From assembly GCA_963576475.1 (NCBI GenBank), contig OY754987.1, forward strand, positions 10,728,756 to 10,792,755: a stretch of 64,000 nucleotides of DNA. The letters run 5' to 3'. The translations under genes and the position numbers were made by a program. Within the stretch, counting starts at the first letter, position 1. Each line of letters begins with the position of its first letter. Positions 32,215 to 44,040 of the stretch are shown one piece after another. The DNA is from Molanna angustata. Lineage: Eukaryota > Arthropoda > Insecta > Trichoptera > Molannidae. The notes under the pieces are model-generated. The model ran no database searches. It saw only the letters and a list, made by a program, of their open reading frames with translations, and was not told the origin of the DNA.

Positions 32215-32870
32215 TTATTTTTCAGGTGAATTGTTTAGGTACACATTATTAAAATAGTTATATAGAACTTTCAAAAATTACATGGATAAGGGAACTCAAT
32301 AAAGGCATAATTGGTGAACGTTGCGCAAGCGCATAAAGTGATCACGTAAACCACCCGATGACAGGTAGTTAGCCCTGTAGGTGCCTGAGTTCCTGGTTCT
32401 TCTATAATATCCCAACTTCGTCTCTATTGAGATGTTATTGTCAATAAAAATATCATTTGACTCCCGACAGGGAAAAAACCCAACGTTTGCATATATGCAA
32501 TTAAAAAATAAACAAGCTAAAAATAAAATAATATTTCTGGCGCAGTTCAGGGGTGACAACTGTGCAAGACACCGTCACCTCGTTTATAAGGACTGTTGCT
32601 TTCATTGTTTACAAATAAACTAATTTCTCAATAGATGGCGTTACAAAAAGGTTTCTTCGTTACCTCATAGATGGCAATAGTATAATTTCGTATTATTCAG
32701 GTGAAACTCAATAAAGGCATAATTGGTGAACTTTGCGCAAGCGCATAAAGTGATAACGTAAATCAGCCGATGACAGGTCGTAAGCCTTGTAGGTGCCTGA
32801 GTTCCTGGTTCTTCTATAATATCCCAACTTCGTCTCTATTGAGATGTTATTGTCAATAAAATTTTTATTT
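32215..32870 (-). repeat. Family X, two units head-to-tail
   Basis: Two reverse units sit directly in tandem: 32215-32460 (5' portion missing) and 32462-32870, each ending 'cccaacttcgtctctattga' + 'gatgttattgtcaataaaa'. They share a deletion of the 'aaacattttt' segment, so they duplicated together. This shows the tandem habit of the family. Confidence 0.8.
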
Positions 32871-33022
32871 TTTTTTTGCTTTTGTTGATGAAAGAGTTAA
32901 AATTTCTGGTATCTCATGTTTTAACTTGTTCTGTAGTTTAGGTGCTAAGTGTGTGTAGTTTTTTTTGTCCTTGTGTGGTATAAAAAAATTTTATTGTAGA
33001 TTTTTAAACGTAGATAATTATT

Positions 33023-33430
33023 CTAAGTCGAGAAATCGATCTTCGAAAAAGTTGTAAAACCCCTTGGTTCTGCTGGAATCGGAGGCGTTTCACAAACACT
33101 GCGTGGTTTTAATAACCAATCAGGGTGATTTAAATAATCTGTGTAAGATACAAGTGAGTCATTACTGCTTTCACGCCTATTCTGTGTTCGACTCTGGCCG
33201 TATCGAGAGGTACCACTGTACCAACAGCGCGTTTGCCGGGTGCGACTGTGCCAACACAGCATCCAGTGGGTACCTACCTATCTCGGGATTGAGATGTTTC
33301 AATTATATCGCTAACACAGCTGAACTACAAGTTTTGAATTCGCAACTGCAATTGTACCTATCTAATAGCTCACAGTCACGGAGTCATGGCTATTTTATTT
33401 CTCATTGCTTCTCCGGAAACAGTTAAAAGC
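33023..33430. other. Unassigned GC-richer segment with overlapping open frames
   Basis: A 120-codon plus-strand frame (33064-33426) and a 79-codon minus-strand frame (33023-33262) overlap. The minus frame (DSLVSYTDYLNHPDWLLKPR) has a more protein-like composition, but I recognise no family. It could be a host exon, part of a retroelement, or chance. There is no repeat copy elsewhere in the window. Confidence 0.3.
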
Positions 33431-33724
33431 TAGTTGAGTCAAAATGCCATCACGCTATGTCCTTCACGGAGTAGACACAGTGTTCGTCATCTTTTAAGCC
33501 AGAGGTCCCCAAACTTATTTGTCTCGTAGACCACTGAAAACGGGTGGTGGGAGCGGTAGAACGACCACTTGCCACGTTTTTCGGTTTTGAGTAGATCCCT
33601 ACTTACCTGATATTGATTTTTTGCAAAAACATTAAACTTTAATATTGTATTTGTGACAGCTGGTACCTATAGTGTTAATCAGTTTGTAAGATTTAAATTT
33701 TTAACTGTAGTAAATTGTAGAATT

Positions 33725-34385
33725 GTTTTTTTCACTAAAAAATCCAGAGTTTCTCAAACGTTTTTTTATTTAGAAAAATATTTTTTATGATAAATTTATG
33801 TGTTCAACTGCCTATATTTCCAAATTTTTTAAAAATATCGAAAAAACCCGAAACACCCAAAACAATTATATATCTCCAACCTCAAAACAGGCGTAGTCCT
33901 AGTGAGCTTGGGATAGTATTTATAAATGATTGTACTTATAAGTGTCGAAACGATATAAATAAATAAATAAATTTTCAGCGTTCTAGCTTTTATGGTTTCT
34001 GCGATATATGGAAAAATAAAGTAAAATTCAAAAGTTGATAACCCCTGACTGTAACAAAAATTTAAAATTCTGCTTATAAAAAAATTGTAGGCCTATAACT
34101 ATTTATATATTCTGAAATTTTGGACTCTGAAAATAGAGCGGATCAAAAGTTATTAGGGGGGACGGACACACAGACACACTTAATGTTCATACTCCGAATT
34201 CTGAGTAAATCCGTATATAGAAAATATATGCTGCAAGCCTCTAAGTTGGTGTTTTTTGACTTCAAAGTTGGAAAAGCCGTGAAAAATATAGACCCTGCAT
34301 ACAAATCATGCGTATCTTGGGTTGAAACTTTGTCGATAGGTTAAGAGAATAAAATTATCTTGAACAAATCGTCAGTTGGATTAAG
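33725..34385 (+). repeat. Family E repeat
   Basis: Has the middle and right parts of E: 'cagcgttctagcttttatgg', 'gataacccctgactg', 'gagcggatcaaaagttatta', 'cagacacacttaatgttcat' and 'ctgagtaaatccgtatatag', with an 'aaataaataaataaa' tract at about 33955. Confidence 0.75.
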
Positions 34386-34414
34386 TTATATGCATTTTTT
34401 TATAAACAAAATGA

Positions 34415-34582
34415 ATATGTCCTTATTAAAGAAGTACATATTATACATCTTCCTACGTTCCCTAAAATAAGCATATAAATGCTTGTGCTATAGGTGAACG
34501 AAATCGGCCGAGACAGGATTCAAACTAGCGACCACTGGATTACTAGCCCAGCGCGCTAACCGCTCTGCCATCGACCCATCTA
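34415..34582 (-). mobile_element. SINE-B copy
   Basis: Reverse strand tRNA-like head: 'tgggtcgatggcagagcggt', 'tagcgcgctgggctagtaat', B-box-like 'gtttgaatcctgtc'. The body 'cgatttcgttcacctatagc' and 'cgtaggaagatgtataatat' is shared with 53190-53350. Confidence 0.75.
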
Positions 34583-34944
34583 AATATTACTTATATTCAA
34601 ATCTACATTTATTACTTATATTTAAATTAATACCGACCAAATTAAAATTTAATGTCTGTTACATAAAATAACTACGTAAGCAAACAAAAGCTTCTAAATG
34701 GGGGATGAATATGCTTTAATAATATATTTTCAACATTTGGCATCAATTTATTTAGATGAAATGTCAAATCTCCTCAGTTGATGATGCCCACGACCTGCTT
34801 ATAATATGAGATCCACAATTGTTGACCCCAATTTTCATTTCATGGACCGCCAATATTTTATTTTTTCACTGACACGGATCCCTTGTAGGTCATCGTCGAC
34901 TCTTGGTGGTCAATATAGAGCACTTTGAGAATCATTAAAAAGGC

Positions 34945-35040
34945 TCGCCTTTCATTAAATAATGTCTATGTAATCACTCGGGAAAACGGCCATAATATAC
35001 CTACTCAGAGGTGAGAGGTAGCTGTTGTAGCTCATAATAT
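34945..35040. other. Short unassigned DNA
   Basis: Nothing recognised. Confidence 0.3.
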
Positions 35041-35145
35041 ATGTCGTGGGTTTGCAATAAGCGAGCCTGGACAGGTATCCAAACTTATGAAGCCCTGTTC
35101 CATACTGCCCGAAATAGAGAGGCAATTTACCTAGAAAAAGAAGAT
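35041..35145 (+). mobile_element. RTE-like RT C-terminal fragment
   Basis: SWVCNKRAWTGIQTYEALFH then TARNREAIYL aligns residue by residue with the end at 4966 (SWLRNIREWTGFRTVEQIFRAAQDREGFAR). A short relic without an identifiable 3' tail. Confidence 0.6.
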
Positions 35146-35149
35146 GTAG

Positions 35150-36080
35150 GTAATCGAAGTAGGTATACCTACCTTTCTCGCTCTATCACATTCTACTCTT
35201 CTTATCAACATCCGTAGTATTGATGATTGACAATATGATACATGTCGATACACGATCAATTTAAAATTTAAAGTGTTCATTAAAAATTTTTAGTCAACTT
35301 TTTTTTTCGAGTCAAAATTGCCAAAGTACAAATCATCAATAATTAACATAATTTGAACGTTTCAATAAAGGTCAGTGTCAATTTTTATGTGCAAATATCG
35401 CACGAATTGAATACATAATTCACTAACCCACTTTATGCTAATAAGTGGATCAAAATTAAATTTAGAATAATAATTCTATATCGTTTATAAAATTATGGAA
35501 GAGTGTTGCAAATATTTAAGCGGTTTGAAATTTTGTATAATATATGTATCTAAATAAGTAGGTATCATAAAAAATAAACATGTCAGTTTTTTAAAGACTT
35601 ATGGTTGGAATACAAGAAGACACAAGACACTAGAGTCTAGTGAATAGACACTCGAGGGTAGGTAAATATCGAGTGGTTTCAAAGTCGCTACTATGCACTT
35701 ACACTGTGTATACAGGTGTATACATTGATGTCGACACAAAAAAAAATCTTACCAACCGTCAGTATCATCGTGTATTCGGAACATTACTTTAAAATAAAAA
35801 CTTGAACTCACAAGCGACAAGAAATTGTTAATTTTTATTATTTGTTTGTATCTTGTATACATATAATTTACCACTAGGCAGAAGGAAATTTCTTTCAACC
35901 AACCAAAGTTAATGTTATACAATTTCGAGGTATACATCTGCTAATTTGCGGGGGTATTCAATCTTAAAACCTAATATTGTAGTTAACTTGGAAATAATTA
36001 GTAGGTCTGTTACTATTTAAATATATTTATCAATCAGCATCAAACATACTTTCAGCCTCTCAGAATCTATCGATCATAGT
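35150..36080. other. AT-rich DNA with a LINE 3' UTR relic
   Basis: No gene. Around 35840-35915 the reverse strand has 'ggttggttgaaagaaattt' and 'tgcctagtggtaaat', a degraded version of the LINE 3' hairpin region. Confidence 0.4.
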
Positions 36081-36084
36081 CTAA

Positions 36085-36135
36085 CAATATTGAGGTAGAT
36101 CGCCAGCAGTTCAAGTTTGAGCACCCCTGCTCTAA
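36085..36135 (-). mobile_element. hAT-like terminus
   Basis: The reverse complement reads CAGGGGTGCTCAAACTTGAA followed by 'ctgctggcgatctacc', a common hAT inverted-end motif. The partner end was not found. Confidence 0.4.
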
Positions 36136-36139
36136 AGGA

Positions 36140-37662
36140 ACTACAAAACATATATACAAGTATCTAAAAAACTAAAACATATACTTGCACCTCTGTCTCA
36201 TTTCAACCTACCTACCACTAAACCTTATAAAAATTAACTTGCATAAACTATGACGAATAAAAATAATAGAACTGATTTATATAACGCTACTCTAGGACAG
36301 GCATAGCCTAGTAGAGTAGCCTAATTATCAAATTAAATAAACATACATACACTGATAACTTAAATTTTAACTTTTAACATAATTATATATGTATATTATA
36401 CATTTTGTTTAGTACTTTATCAAGTTATATTGTACCTAATTCAGATATTATTATACTTCTAAAATAGGATTTTTAATATATAAATAAATAAATAATAAAT
36501 AGTAATTTTATTTTTTTGTTGTTATTGTTATTTATACACTGTTTTTTTTAAGGTAAAAACCTCTGGAGAATTCGTTAGATTACTTTATAACTTTTATAAT
36601 ATCTACGTAGATATTTTCAAAAATATTTTTTAATAGTAGGTACATCAACGATAATATTTTTATTTTTTGTTAAAAACAAAAGTGTTGACTTATGAAAATT
36701 AACCTTGTTTTAAAACACAAAAAAATAATGAAATATTTTCATAGTCAAAAGCAAATTATTAATCACTAGATTGACATGGATTCCCCCAAATAGACGAGAG
36801 GAAAAAAACCAGATATATAGATAATAGATAGATATTATTCTAACAAGGGTAGACAGAAAGAACTGAACTCCCATATAAAACTATGTATTTCACAATAATT
36901 ACACTCTTGCGACGCTAAAAAATGTAATATCATAAAAATAAGTATATTATAAGAGTAATCAGTTGCTAACGTTTTATTTTGGCGAACAATTCAATATGTA
37001 TGTATTATGGTCCGGATGCGACGTGTCTGGCATATTTTAATTATTTATTTATTGCAATGAAAATGGAATTAAACCGGCCCAATATTTTAATATCGAGGCC
37101 ACAAAGGCCTATGGCAACATTTTACGAGTATCATGCAAATATAACCGTATTATTTTTTAATCATTGTCAATTAAATAGCCAAAATATTTCTTTAGTGAAT
37201 GCCACAAGGCAATCTAATGCATCCATCCCAAACAAAGTAAAGTCTTAATAATTATAAAGAATAATACCACACTAGTTAAATAAAGACTGGAACATCTTAA
37301 CACAATCGTTATTCTTCAGTCTTGTTTATTGTACTTCAATAAGAAGCAAATAAGAATTGCAGAGAATATAAATCAAATCTTTAATATTTTACACTAATTG
37401 GCACGTTAAATATCAGCTAATAATAAATAGATTTGTATGAGTTGAGCAAAACCGTGACACGACTCAAATGAATATTGCAATCTGCGTGGATCAGGAGAAC
37501 AGCAAAAGACGAAGGTCTGATGCAAAGCTGCACCCACAAAATACCTGCACGGCAATGAACCAACCGGCAGCGATTCACTTCACGCAAACTCCTCACAATT
37601 TATGTCAGCCTGGTCGGATCGGCAGCCATTTCAATACAAAAAGTGTTTATTGTATCGTGTGA
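36140..37662. other. Mostly unique DNA, no gene proven
   Basis: 36140-36960 is AT-rich with nothing recognised. 36960-37250 and 37440-37660 look single-copy and less AT-rich. Each holds a short open frame (89 and 64 codons) with no family resemblance. They could be conserved regulatory DNA or old exons. Confidence 0.35.
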
Positions 37663-37664
37663 AC

Positions 37665-37912
37665 AAAATGAAAGTAAACGCCACCGCAGTGGATTGGCCA
37701 CATACGTAGAAGAACGACGCATAAACTAAGTTTATAAAGGTAATGGGCAGGCCAAGAAAACATTGGACGATCTGGTGAACAATACTTTTGATAAAAGAAA
37801 ATGAAAGATATTTAATACCATAAATGTTAATGAGGTACCTAATAATAACAATGAATCCAAAGGCAAAATTGTGTCACACTTGGTTCTCTCTGTCTACGAA
37901 TAGAGACATGTT
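37665..37912 (+). mobile_element. RTE-like LINE 3' end, degraded
   Basis: 'cgcagtggattggccacata' (QWIGHI) and 'atgggcaggccaagaaaac' (MGRPRKH) are the C-terminal RW-GH and GRPRK motifs. They are followed by 'cacttggttctctctgtct'. Several frameshifts. Confidence 0.6.
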
Positions 37913-37944
37913 CGATTAAAAGATTGATTGACAAAATTGGTAAA

Positions 37945-38060
37945 GAATATTTTATTTGTTTATTTATTTATCTTTCTGTATATAATATAAAAATATACTG
38001 CCCACTGGGTGACTTATTGCTTTAGCCAATTTCTTTCAATCAATATTTTGAATTTTTATA
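37945..38060 (-). mobile_element. LINE 3' UTR relic
   Basis: Reverse strand: 'ttgattgaaagaaattggct', then an imperfect hairpin at 38016-38030, 'gtcacccagtgggcagt' and an 'aaataaataaacaaat' tail. Same layout as the LINE 3' UTRs at 2717 and 49346. Confidence 0.5.
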
Positions 38061-38139
38061 CGAAGGTTTTACTGTCTGTAAGAACCAACAGCTGTAGCGA
38101 AAGGAAAGAAAATAGAATCAAACCCAGCTACGATCATCA

Positions 38140-38262
38140 AGTGAATGAATCAAGGAATGAACGAATGGACAAATGAACGAATGAAAGAATGAACGAATAA
38201 TTTATTTCCAATGATACAAAAATTACAAACGTACATACAATATAACAATTTCGATTTAATAT
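38140..38262. repeat. GAATGAAC-type short tandem repeat
   Basis: Interrupted 4/8-bp repeats ('gaatgaacgaatg') at 38145-38200, followed by a tail-like 'aataatttatttccaatgat'. Confidence 0.6.
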
Positions 38263-38317
38263 ATACCTACTTACAATAATAAGGTAGATAGGTACCTATA
38301 TTATTTGTTATTATTCC

Positions 38318-38562
38318 TTGGGCTTCATGACTGAGGACGACAGACACTCAATCACTCGACAAATGGTCACCCGCCAGTTAGGACGACCTCGGGAAGATCG
38401 AAAGGCTTCGGTAGTTACGGATCCTGCTGTATCAGATTTGCCATGTGGGGGTGATTCCATTGGGTCGGTGAACGACTTCTGGATCTTCTACCCTAAACAT
38501 TTCTCATTAGGGCGAGTTTCTCGAGCTTATCAAGAGCCCTTCTGGCAATATTTCTAAAATAT
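38318..38562 (-). mobile_element. RTE-like RT C-terminal fragment
   Basis: Reverse strand: GRRSRSRSPTQW in one frame and TTEAFRSSRGRPNWRVTICR, VIECLSSSVMKPKE, stop in the next. This fits the GRRGRGRSPTRW, then A-x-DR-x-x-WR ending of RTE-type proteins with a frameshift between. The plus-strand 79-codon frame over it is a shadow. Confidence 0.5.
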
Positions 38563-38564
38563 TG

Positions 38565-39470
38565 AACGCTGTTAACAGATTGACGACAGACGATACTTTT
38601 ATCTGTAGTAGGTATATTAAATAATGGTAACATTGGCTATGCATGGTATTCGGTACTCCGCCAATCATCTATAAGGAATCAATTTCCTTTCTCACTGGCT
38701 GTCTTAGAGTTCATAACAGCATAAGCCAAATTAACCGAAAATGAACTCAAATTCATAAACTTAATAATATATATGAACTGCGCTCAAAGGCGTTTTGCTT
38801 GGCAGGTTTTCGGCAAACATGATTTGTATGAAAAAACCACGTGACTGAAGTCCACTAATGGCGGCAAGGCAAATTTTCATACAAAAATACTAATTTTATT
38901 AATAAAATTACCAGTTATATAATGCTCGAACTGAATAAATTTTAATGGATTTTGAAAGTTTCAATTTAATATTATATATAGTAAATGTATTTTTTTTGGC
39001 ATAATCTATATTATTCATATCCTACTTATTGTTTATAAATCCATCTATTTGAGAGTCATATTCTTTTTCCCTACATAATAATCTACTATTAATAAAAATA
39101 AATGCTCAATATACATATTTTTAATTTCAGTAGATGACTTGCAATGTAAAATATTGTCGAATTAGCTACTTTGGATAGTTTATTTTCCCAAAACTGATTT
39201 TCGAGGAAGAAGCTTATAAATATATTTTTTTATTAGGCTTTGTTGAATCAATATTTACGATGAATGTTTGTTTTTCTTTTGATCGCGATGATCTATTTAG
39301 CTTTACTGTCAGGACCGTTCAGAAATCTCAAATAAAATAAAATTTTAATAGAATTTTAATTTACATTCATAAAACGCTAAGAAAATCAAATAGCAGAATG
39401 TATTTATGGTTAAGTTACTATATAATATGCACGAACAAAAATCTTATGCGCTGAGGCACCTTCTTAGAAT
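38565..39470. other. AT-rich, no gene seen
   Basis: Nothing recognised apart from AT-rich runs. Confidence 0.4.
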
Positions 39471-39474
39471 AGTG

Positions 39475-39692
39475 CTTCCACACTTTTCTATAATTATTGT
39501 TTTCGTGTGTCTCGTGATAGACAGGTAATCGAAAAAACTAGAGGCAAAATAACATCTCACATAGTTCAGCAATGAGGTTTACCACCCATTCTGAATGATG
39601 CCTTTAAGGTGATGCATACCCGCACACCTGTCGCTGGTTACCCCATCATATTGTGAGATATGCCGTTATGGTATGAATGAAAACGAAAATCT
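39475..39692 (-). repeat. Family D repeat
   Basis: 'ataacatctcacatagttca', 'gcccgcacacctgtcgctgg'-type words ('acccgcacacctgtcgctgg') and 'gagatatgccgttatgg', reverse-oriented. The longest reverse copy of D. Confidence 0.65.
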
Positions 39693-39694
39693 TT

Positions 39695-40368
39695 CCTTCT
39701 ATACTGTATTGTAAGGTTAGAAATAAATAAATATAAGTATTTTATATTTATACTTATGTGTTTTTAGACAAGTTTTTGTGTCTGAAACATCGAGTAATGA
39801 GTAGATGTATTATTAGTAATGAGTAGAGATATTAATTTTGACAAGAAGTTTACCATCATAGTATTGAATCAATGTTTTTCAAATCGAAATTGAATGCTAC
39901 TCAACAAATATATTTATTTTGACACGTACATTTACAAAAAATATTTAAATTGAACAATTAAGAGTATAATTTACAAATAAAAAGATTATTCACACCCTTC
40001 GGAATAACGGGAATTGCATTTATATGCGGCACAAATATGCATCATTTTATTGACTGAAAAAACAAATTAAACAATAATTCATGTTGTTCTAAATGATGTA
40101 TAAATATTCTATAAATACTAAAATCATTAATTGTCCTTAAAAATAAGATATTCATGTGAATATAACGTTAAATCTAAAATTAAGGGATGAACTCGCTCAC
40201 TTTCTATACTATTCGCAAGGAAACAATGTCGTTCTGCACTTGAATCAGCTGTTTATGATGTTTGCTGAAAATGCCGTTCACGCACGCTGTCCATTCTATT
40301 AAGTCTATGACTCAAATTAACCGAAAAATCTCCATCACATCATCTCGACGCCATTAAAATAGTATTTT
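39695..40368. other. AT-rich, no gene seen
   Basis: Nothing recognised. Confidence 0.4.
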
Positions 40369-40369
40369 T

Positions 40370-40535
40370 GACAAAATTTTAAAATCTCAAAGGAGACGAA
40401 ACAGGAACATAAAATTTATAGGAGAACCGGCAAATCATTACCTACAGGGCTTGTCATCAGATGACTTACGTGATCATTTTAATCGATTGCGCAACTTTGA
40501 CCAATTATGTTTTTGTCAACGACGGTCAAACATGG
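40370..40535 (+). repeat. Family X repeat, diverged
   Basis: 'tctcaaaggagacgaaacag', 'gagaaccggcaaatcattac' and 'gattgcgcaactttgaccaa'. More diverged than other copies. Confidence 0.6.
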
Positions 40536-40564
40536 CGTAAAATATATAACACCGAGTTCTATGA

Positions 40565-40880
40565 TCTTTAGCAGGACATCAGCGTAATCAAGTTCATTAA
40601 GATTAGCAGACTACGCTGGTTGGGAGATTTACATTGTATGGATGATCTGGAGCTCCCAAAAAGCGTGTTGTTTAATGACCCAATCGGTAGAAGAAGCGTA
40701 GGGAGACCTAAACTACGATGGTTGGACGGCGTTGTTGGGCTATGGGGCAGCAGAACCGGAAGGCGGCAGCCAAGGATAGAGCAGTATGGCGAAGATTCTT
40801 GGAGGCAGCTAGGATCCATCAAAGGTTGTGATGCTGAGGATGGTGATGATGATGATTTTATGACTCCCGGCATAGAAAAA
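40565..40880 (+). mobile_element. RTE-like RT C-terminal fragment with (GAT)n tail
   Basis: IKISRLRWLGDLHCMDDLEL, KSVLFNDP, GRRSVGRPKLRWLDGVV in one frame, then NRKAAAKDRAVWRRFLEAAR in another, is a full set of RTE C-terminal motifs broken by one frameshift. The 3' tail is (GAT)n at 40844-40856. Confidence 0.75.
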
Positions 40881-40884
40881 ATCA

Positions 40885-41465
40885 AATTTTTCGTATATGT
40901 AGGATAACGATCATAAAGAATATTCGATTTGCATCAAAATAGATATATAAATGCCTAAAGCAAATTAACATGGTTAGTTGTACATCCTAAGTTTATCGAC
41001 TTCCCATTTCGATTGGATGATGCTATCGCCCAAACAGCCAAACCGGTGGCTACTGTGCAAATGTATATAAGTATAGCTACCCACTAAATAATAATATATT
41101 CCTTGGTGTGCTGTAATAGCATTCAATTCTACGAACTTAATTTCACAAATTGCTTTCAGCTACCGGATTTTGATTGGACACGAAAAACTCGACGCAATTC
41201 GCGGGGTACCATATTTTTTGTTTACAAACATCAACCAAATTGTGATATGCTGTGAACTGAGCTGCGCTGGTCATATTTTGAGCTGCAACGAATATGTCAA
41301 TTTTTGTCATATATTTTTTTATCGTGGGCAAATTTTTACAGCGATTTTATCAGATTTTTTGGCGCTTGACACTTCACCCAGTGTCGTTCGTTTAGTAGTG
41401 GAGTTATGTGACATCGTTTTTATAATCATTTTAATAATTTCGATGATTATTATGATAAATATTCC
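40885..41465. other. No gene seen
   Basis: A 112-codon plus-strand frame (41170-41508) has hydrophobic runs but no family resemblance, and overlapping minus frames exist. I do not call a gene. Confidence 0.35.
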
Positions 41466-41466
41466 A

Positions 41467-41592
41467 CAACGAATTAATTTGTCTTCCGACGAACGTTTCA
41501 AAAAATAACGAAAACTGTGTAGGTACTCAACATCAGTTGATTATGGCCTTGTAAGCCGAAACGATCGTCGGAAGACAAATAAATTCTTTGTG
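41467..41592. repeat. ~33-bp inverted repeat around a GCCGAAACGATCGTC motif
   Basis: 'aattaatttgtcttccgacg' + 'aacgtttc' (41471-41498) pairs with 'gaaacgatcgtcggaagaca' + 'aataaatt' (41558-41585), with about 60 bp between. The right arm is preceded by GCC, giving a motif seen again at 52150 and 63275. Confidence 0.65.
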
Positions 41593-41719
41593 TTATATGT
41601 TCACATTTATCATATTCGAGACTGTCAATGAATTGACTTGTGAATCATCCAGGTGTCGCACCGAAAAACATATCACCTACACACTAATATATCCAAATGG
41701 GAACTTTTGATCACTGTAA

Positions 41720-41995
41720 TTTTACTTTGTTGTTGCTTTTGTTTTTATTGCTATTAATTTTGTTATTATTTTTACTTTTATTTTTGTTATTGGTTTGTTT
41801 CTACTTGCTTTTAATTTTGTTATTTCTTTTACTTTTATTTTTGTTATTATTACTTTGTTATTAGTTGGTTTCTACTCGCTATTAATTTTCTTATTATTTT
41901 TACTTTTGTTGTTATTTTTGTTATTACTTTCTTATTAGTTTGTCACTACTTTTGTAACTACTTTTTGTTATTTTTTTTCATGTTTGTAAAGTACA
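41720..41995. repeat. T-rich ~60-70 bp tandem repeat
   Basis: Three diverged units: 'gctattaattttgttattat' at 41749, 'gcttttaattttgttatttc' at 41807 and 'gctattaattttcttattat' at 41876, each ending near 'ggtttctac'. Low complexity, non-coding. Confidence 0.7.
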
Positions 41996-41997
41996 AT

Positions 41998-42855
41998 ATG
42001 TCGATGAATAAATTATTATTATAATTATTATAGAATCCTACAGTATGGAAGCCGTGTAAATCGACAGATTGAAAACTGCTGATAATTTTGATAATCATTT
42101 TTATTATTTCTCGTAATGTAAAAGTAATTAAATTGAATTGAGAAATGAATCCCGAACCACTGTATTGTACGTAATATTGTGTTTAATACGTGCACGTAAT
42201 ATTGTACCTATTTAACATGAAATTCTTACCAATATTAAATTTAATACATCTACTCGTCGGACAAGACATACGTCATTTTTCTTCTCCAATATCTGTAAAA
42301 CAAATGCTTCCAAAAACTCTCCGATTAAAAGAATGATAAACTTATTGAACTCTTATGAAAAAAATGCCGACTTAGACATATTTTTTGATTCACATATGAC
42401 ATTCAAAAACAAACTTATATCTAACATCGTGACATTATAAAAATAAACAACTAGGTACTGATTGATTTTATTTTTCCCAACCACCCTCAGCAATATACCT
42501 ATTTTCTTTTTCTACTCGACTTATGAATCCGTCAATATATATTTGTCTATCGTGTATACATATACATGCACACACACTTACACTTTTTCTAGTAACTCTT
42601 TTACACACACATAGGTTTATATTGTTACTCTTCTCTCATGCGCGCACCCACACTAATTCACACATTTTACTGTCTTATTTTGATATTAGGTATAGTACGT
42701 AAGAGGTACATGTTATCTTTGTATTTTTATTTATTTACTTTTAATAATTGTATGCATATACTGTGTGCTGTTCTTTGTAAAAATAAAATAAAATAAAAAT
42801 ATAAGCATAATTAATTTTGAACACGCTGGTACCTATGTATATCTAATCTTATTTT
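41998..42855. other. AT-rich, no gene seen
   Basis: A CA-rich run at 42565-42625. The 42240-42440 part may be a LINE C-terminal relic (NKLIELL-like frames with stops), which I could not confirm. Confidence 0.35.
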
Positions 42856-42856
42856 A

Positions 42857-43357
42857 GTTAGATCATGTATCACAAATAGGTGAATAAAAAATATAAATAT
42901 ATTTTGACAGTTATCATATTGAAGTCCCAATCCAATTTTAAGGAGCGATGAAAAAATAGATAGAAGTTTTTATGATTCATCTCTGATAAAAATATTTTTT
43001 CTCAATGTCTAAGGAAATTTTTTTTTTCCAAATATTAGTTAGATCATGTATTACAAAAAGGTGAATAAAAATATTAATATATTTTTTCAGTTATCATATT
43101 GAAGTCCCAATCCAATTTTAAGGAGCGGTGAAAAAATAGATAGACCTGTTCATGGGTCATCTCAGATAAAAATGTTTTTTCTCAATGTCTAAAGAAAATT
43201 TTTTTTTCGATATATTTGTTGGATCATGTATCACAAATAAGTGAATAAAAATATTAATATATTTTGTCCGTTATCATCTTGAAGTCCCAATCCAATTATA
43301 AGGAGCGGTAAAAAAATTGATAGACCTATTCATGAGTCATCTCTGGTAAAAATACAC
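42857..43357 (+). repeat. 180-181-bp satellite-like repeat, ~2.8 copies
   Basis: Units start with 'gttagatcatgta' at 42857, 43038 and 43218. Each has 'cagttatcatattgaagtcc', 'caatccaattttaaggagcg' and 'ctcaatgtctaa'. The copies are roughly 85-90% alike by eye. The last is cut at about 43357. Confidence 0.9.
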
Positions 43358-43359
43358 AC

Positions 43360-44040
43360 ATCCTTCCTCTAATCGGAAGTGATACTAAACTTTGTATGTT
43401 CGTAGATTTTGTTTTGATTTGAAAAAAAAAATAATATTTGACGTGTTTTGTGGTTATTTGTGGTTTTCGTATGAAACTTCTCCATTTTGATGGACATTTC
43501 GCACGCATTTTTGACACGGCACTTAACTCTAATGATGGACTCCATAGACAATTCACATTACACCCCCACTAGACCGTGCTATATGTATCAATAAAAAGTT
43601 CAAATTCCTCGCAGGTTATCATGACATGTGTGTGTGCAGGTATAGATGAGGCAAGATAAGTAATAAGTAGCTCACTATCCATGTATAATTAGTTTATGAT
43701 TATCTCCTCATCACAGCGCAGCGATGTGAGCTGACTGGTCACTAACGATAACAAGCAATTAAAATACAAGATATGTCAGATGAATTTTAATATGCTGAAT
43801 TGTTCTTGGCTGAAAGGGTTTTTGTAGGTTTTTTTTTCTTCACTGAATGAGTGCATCATTCCGAGAAATTATAGTGGTATTGCAACGTACACGATTTGAA
43901 GATATGTAGGTATATACATATACTCTTTCAGAGAGAACACTATACAGTGGTGTGCCATCATATTTCGTTTTCGTGATTCTTTTTAATTATTAAATATATT
44001 AAGTAATTAGCATGCACCCAATTTTGCAACTATTTCATAC
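43360..44040. other. No gene seen
   Basis: Short overlapping frames at 43326-43556 on the minus strand have no family resemblance. Nothing else recognised. Confidence 0.35.

Larger units (their letters stand above)
33502..34940. mobile_element. Possible hAT-like non-autonomous element, nested
   Basis: The left end CAGAGGTCCCCAAACTTATT is a classic hAT-type terminus. On the right, 'cactttgagaatcatta' (about 34921) resembles the opposite end of such elements. Subterminal 'gtagaccactgaaa' and 'ttggtggtcaatatagagc' fit. No matching 8-bp duplication was found. Family E and SINE-B lie inside. Confidence 0.4.

Noticed and set aside
41170..41508. 112-codon hydrophobic plus-strand frame
   Set aside because: Overlaps an inverted repeat and opposite-strand frames, with no family match; probably chance in AT-rich DNA.
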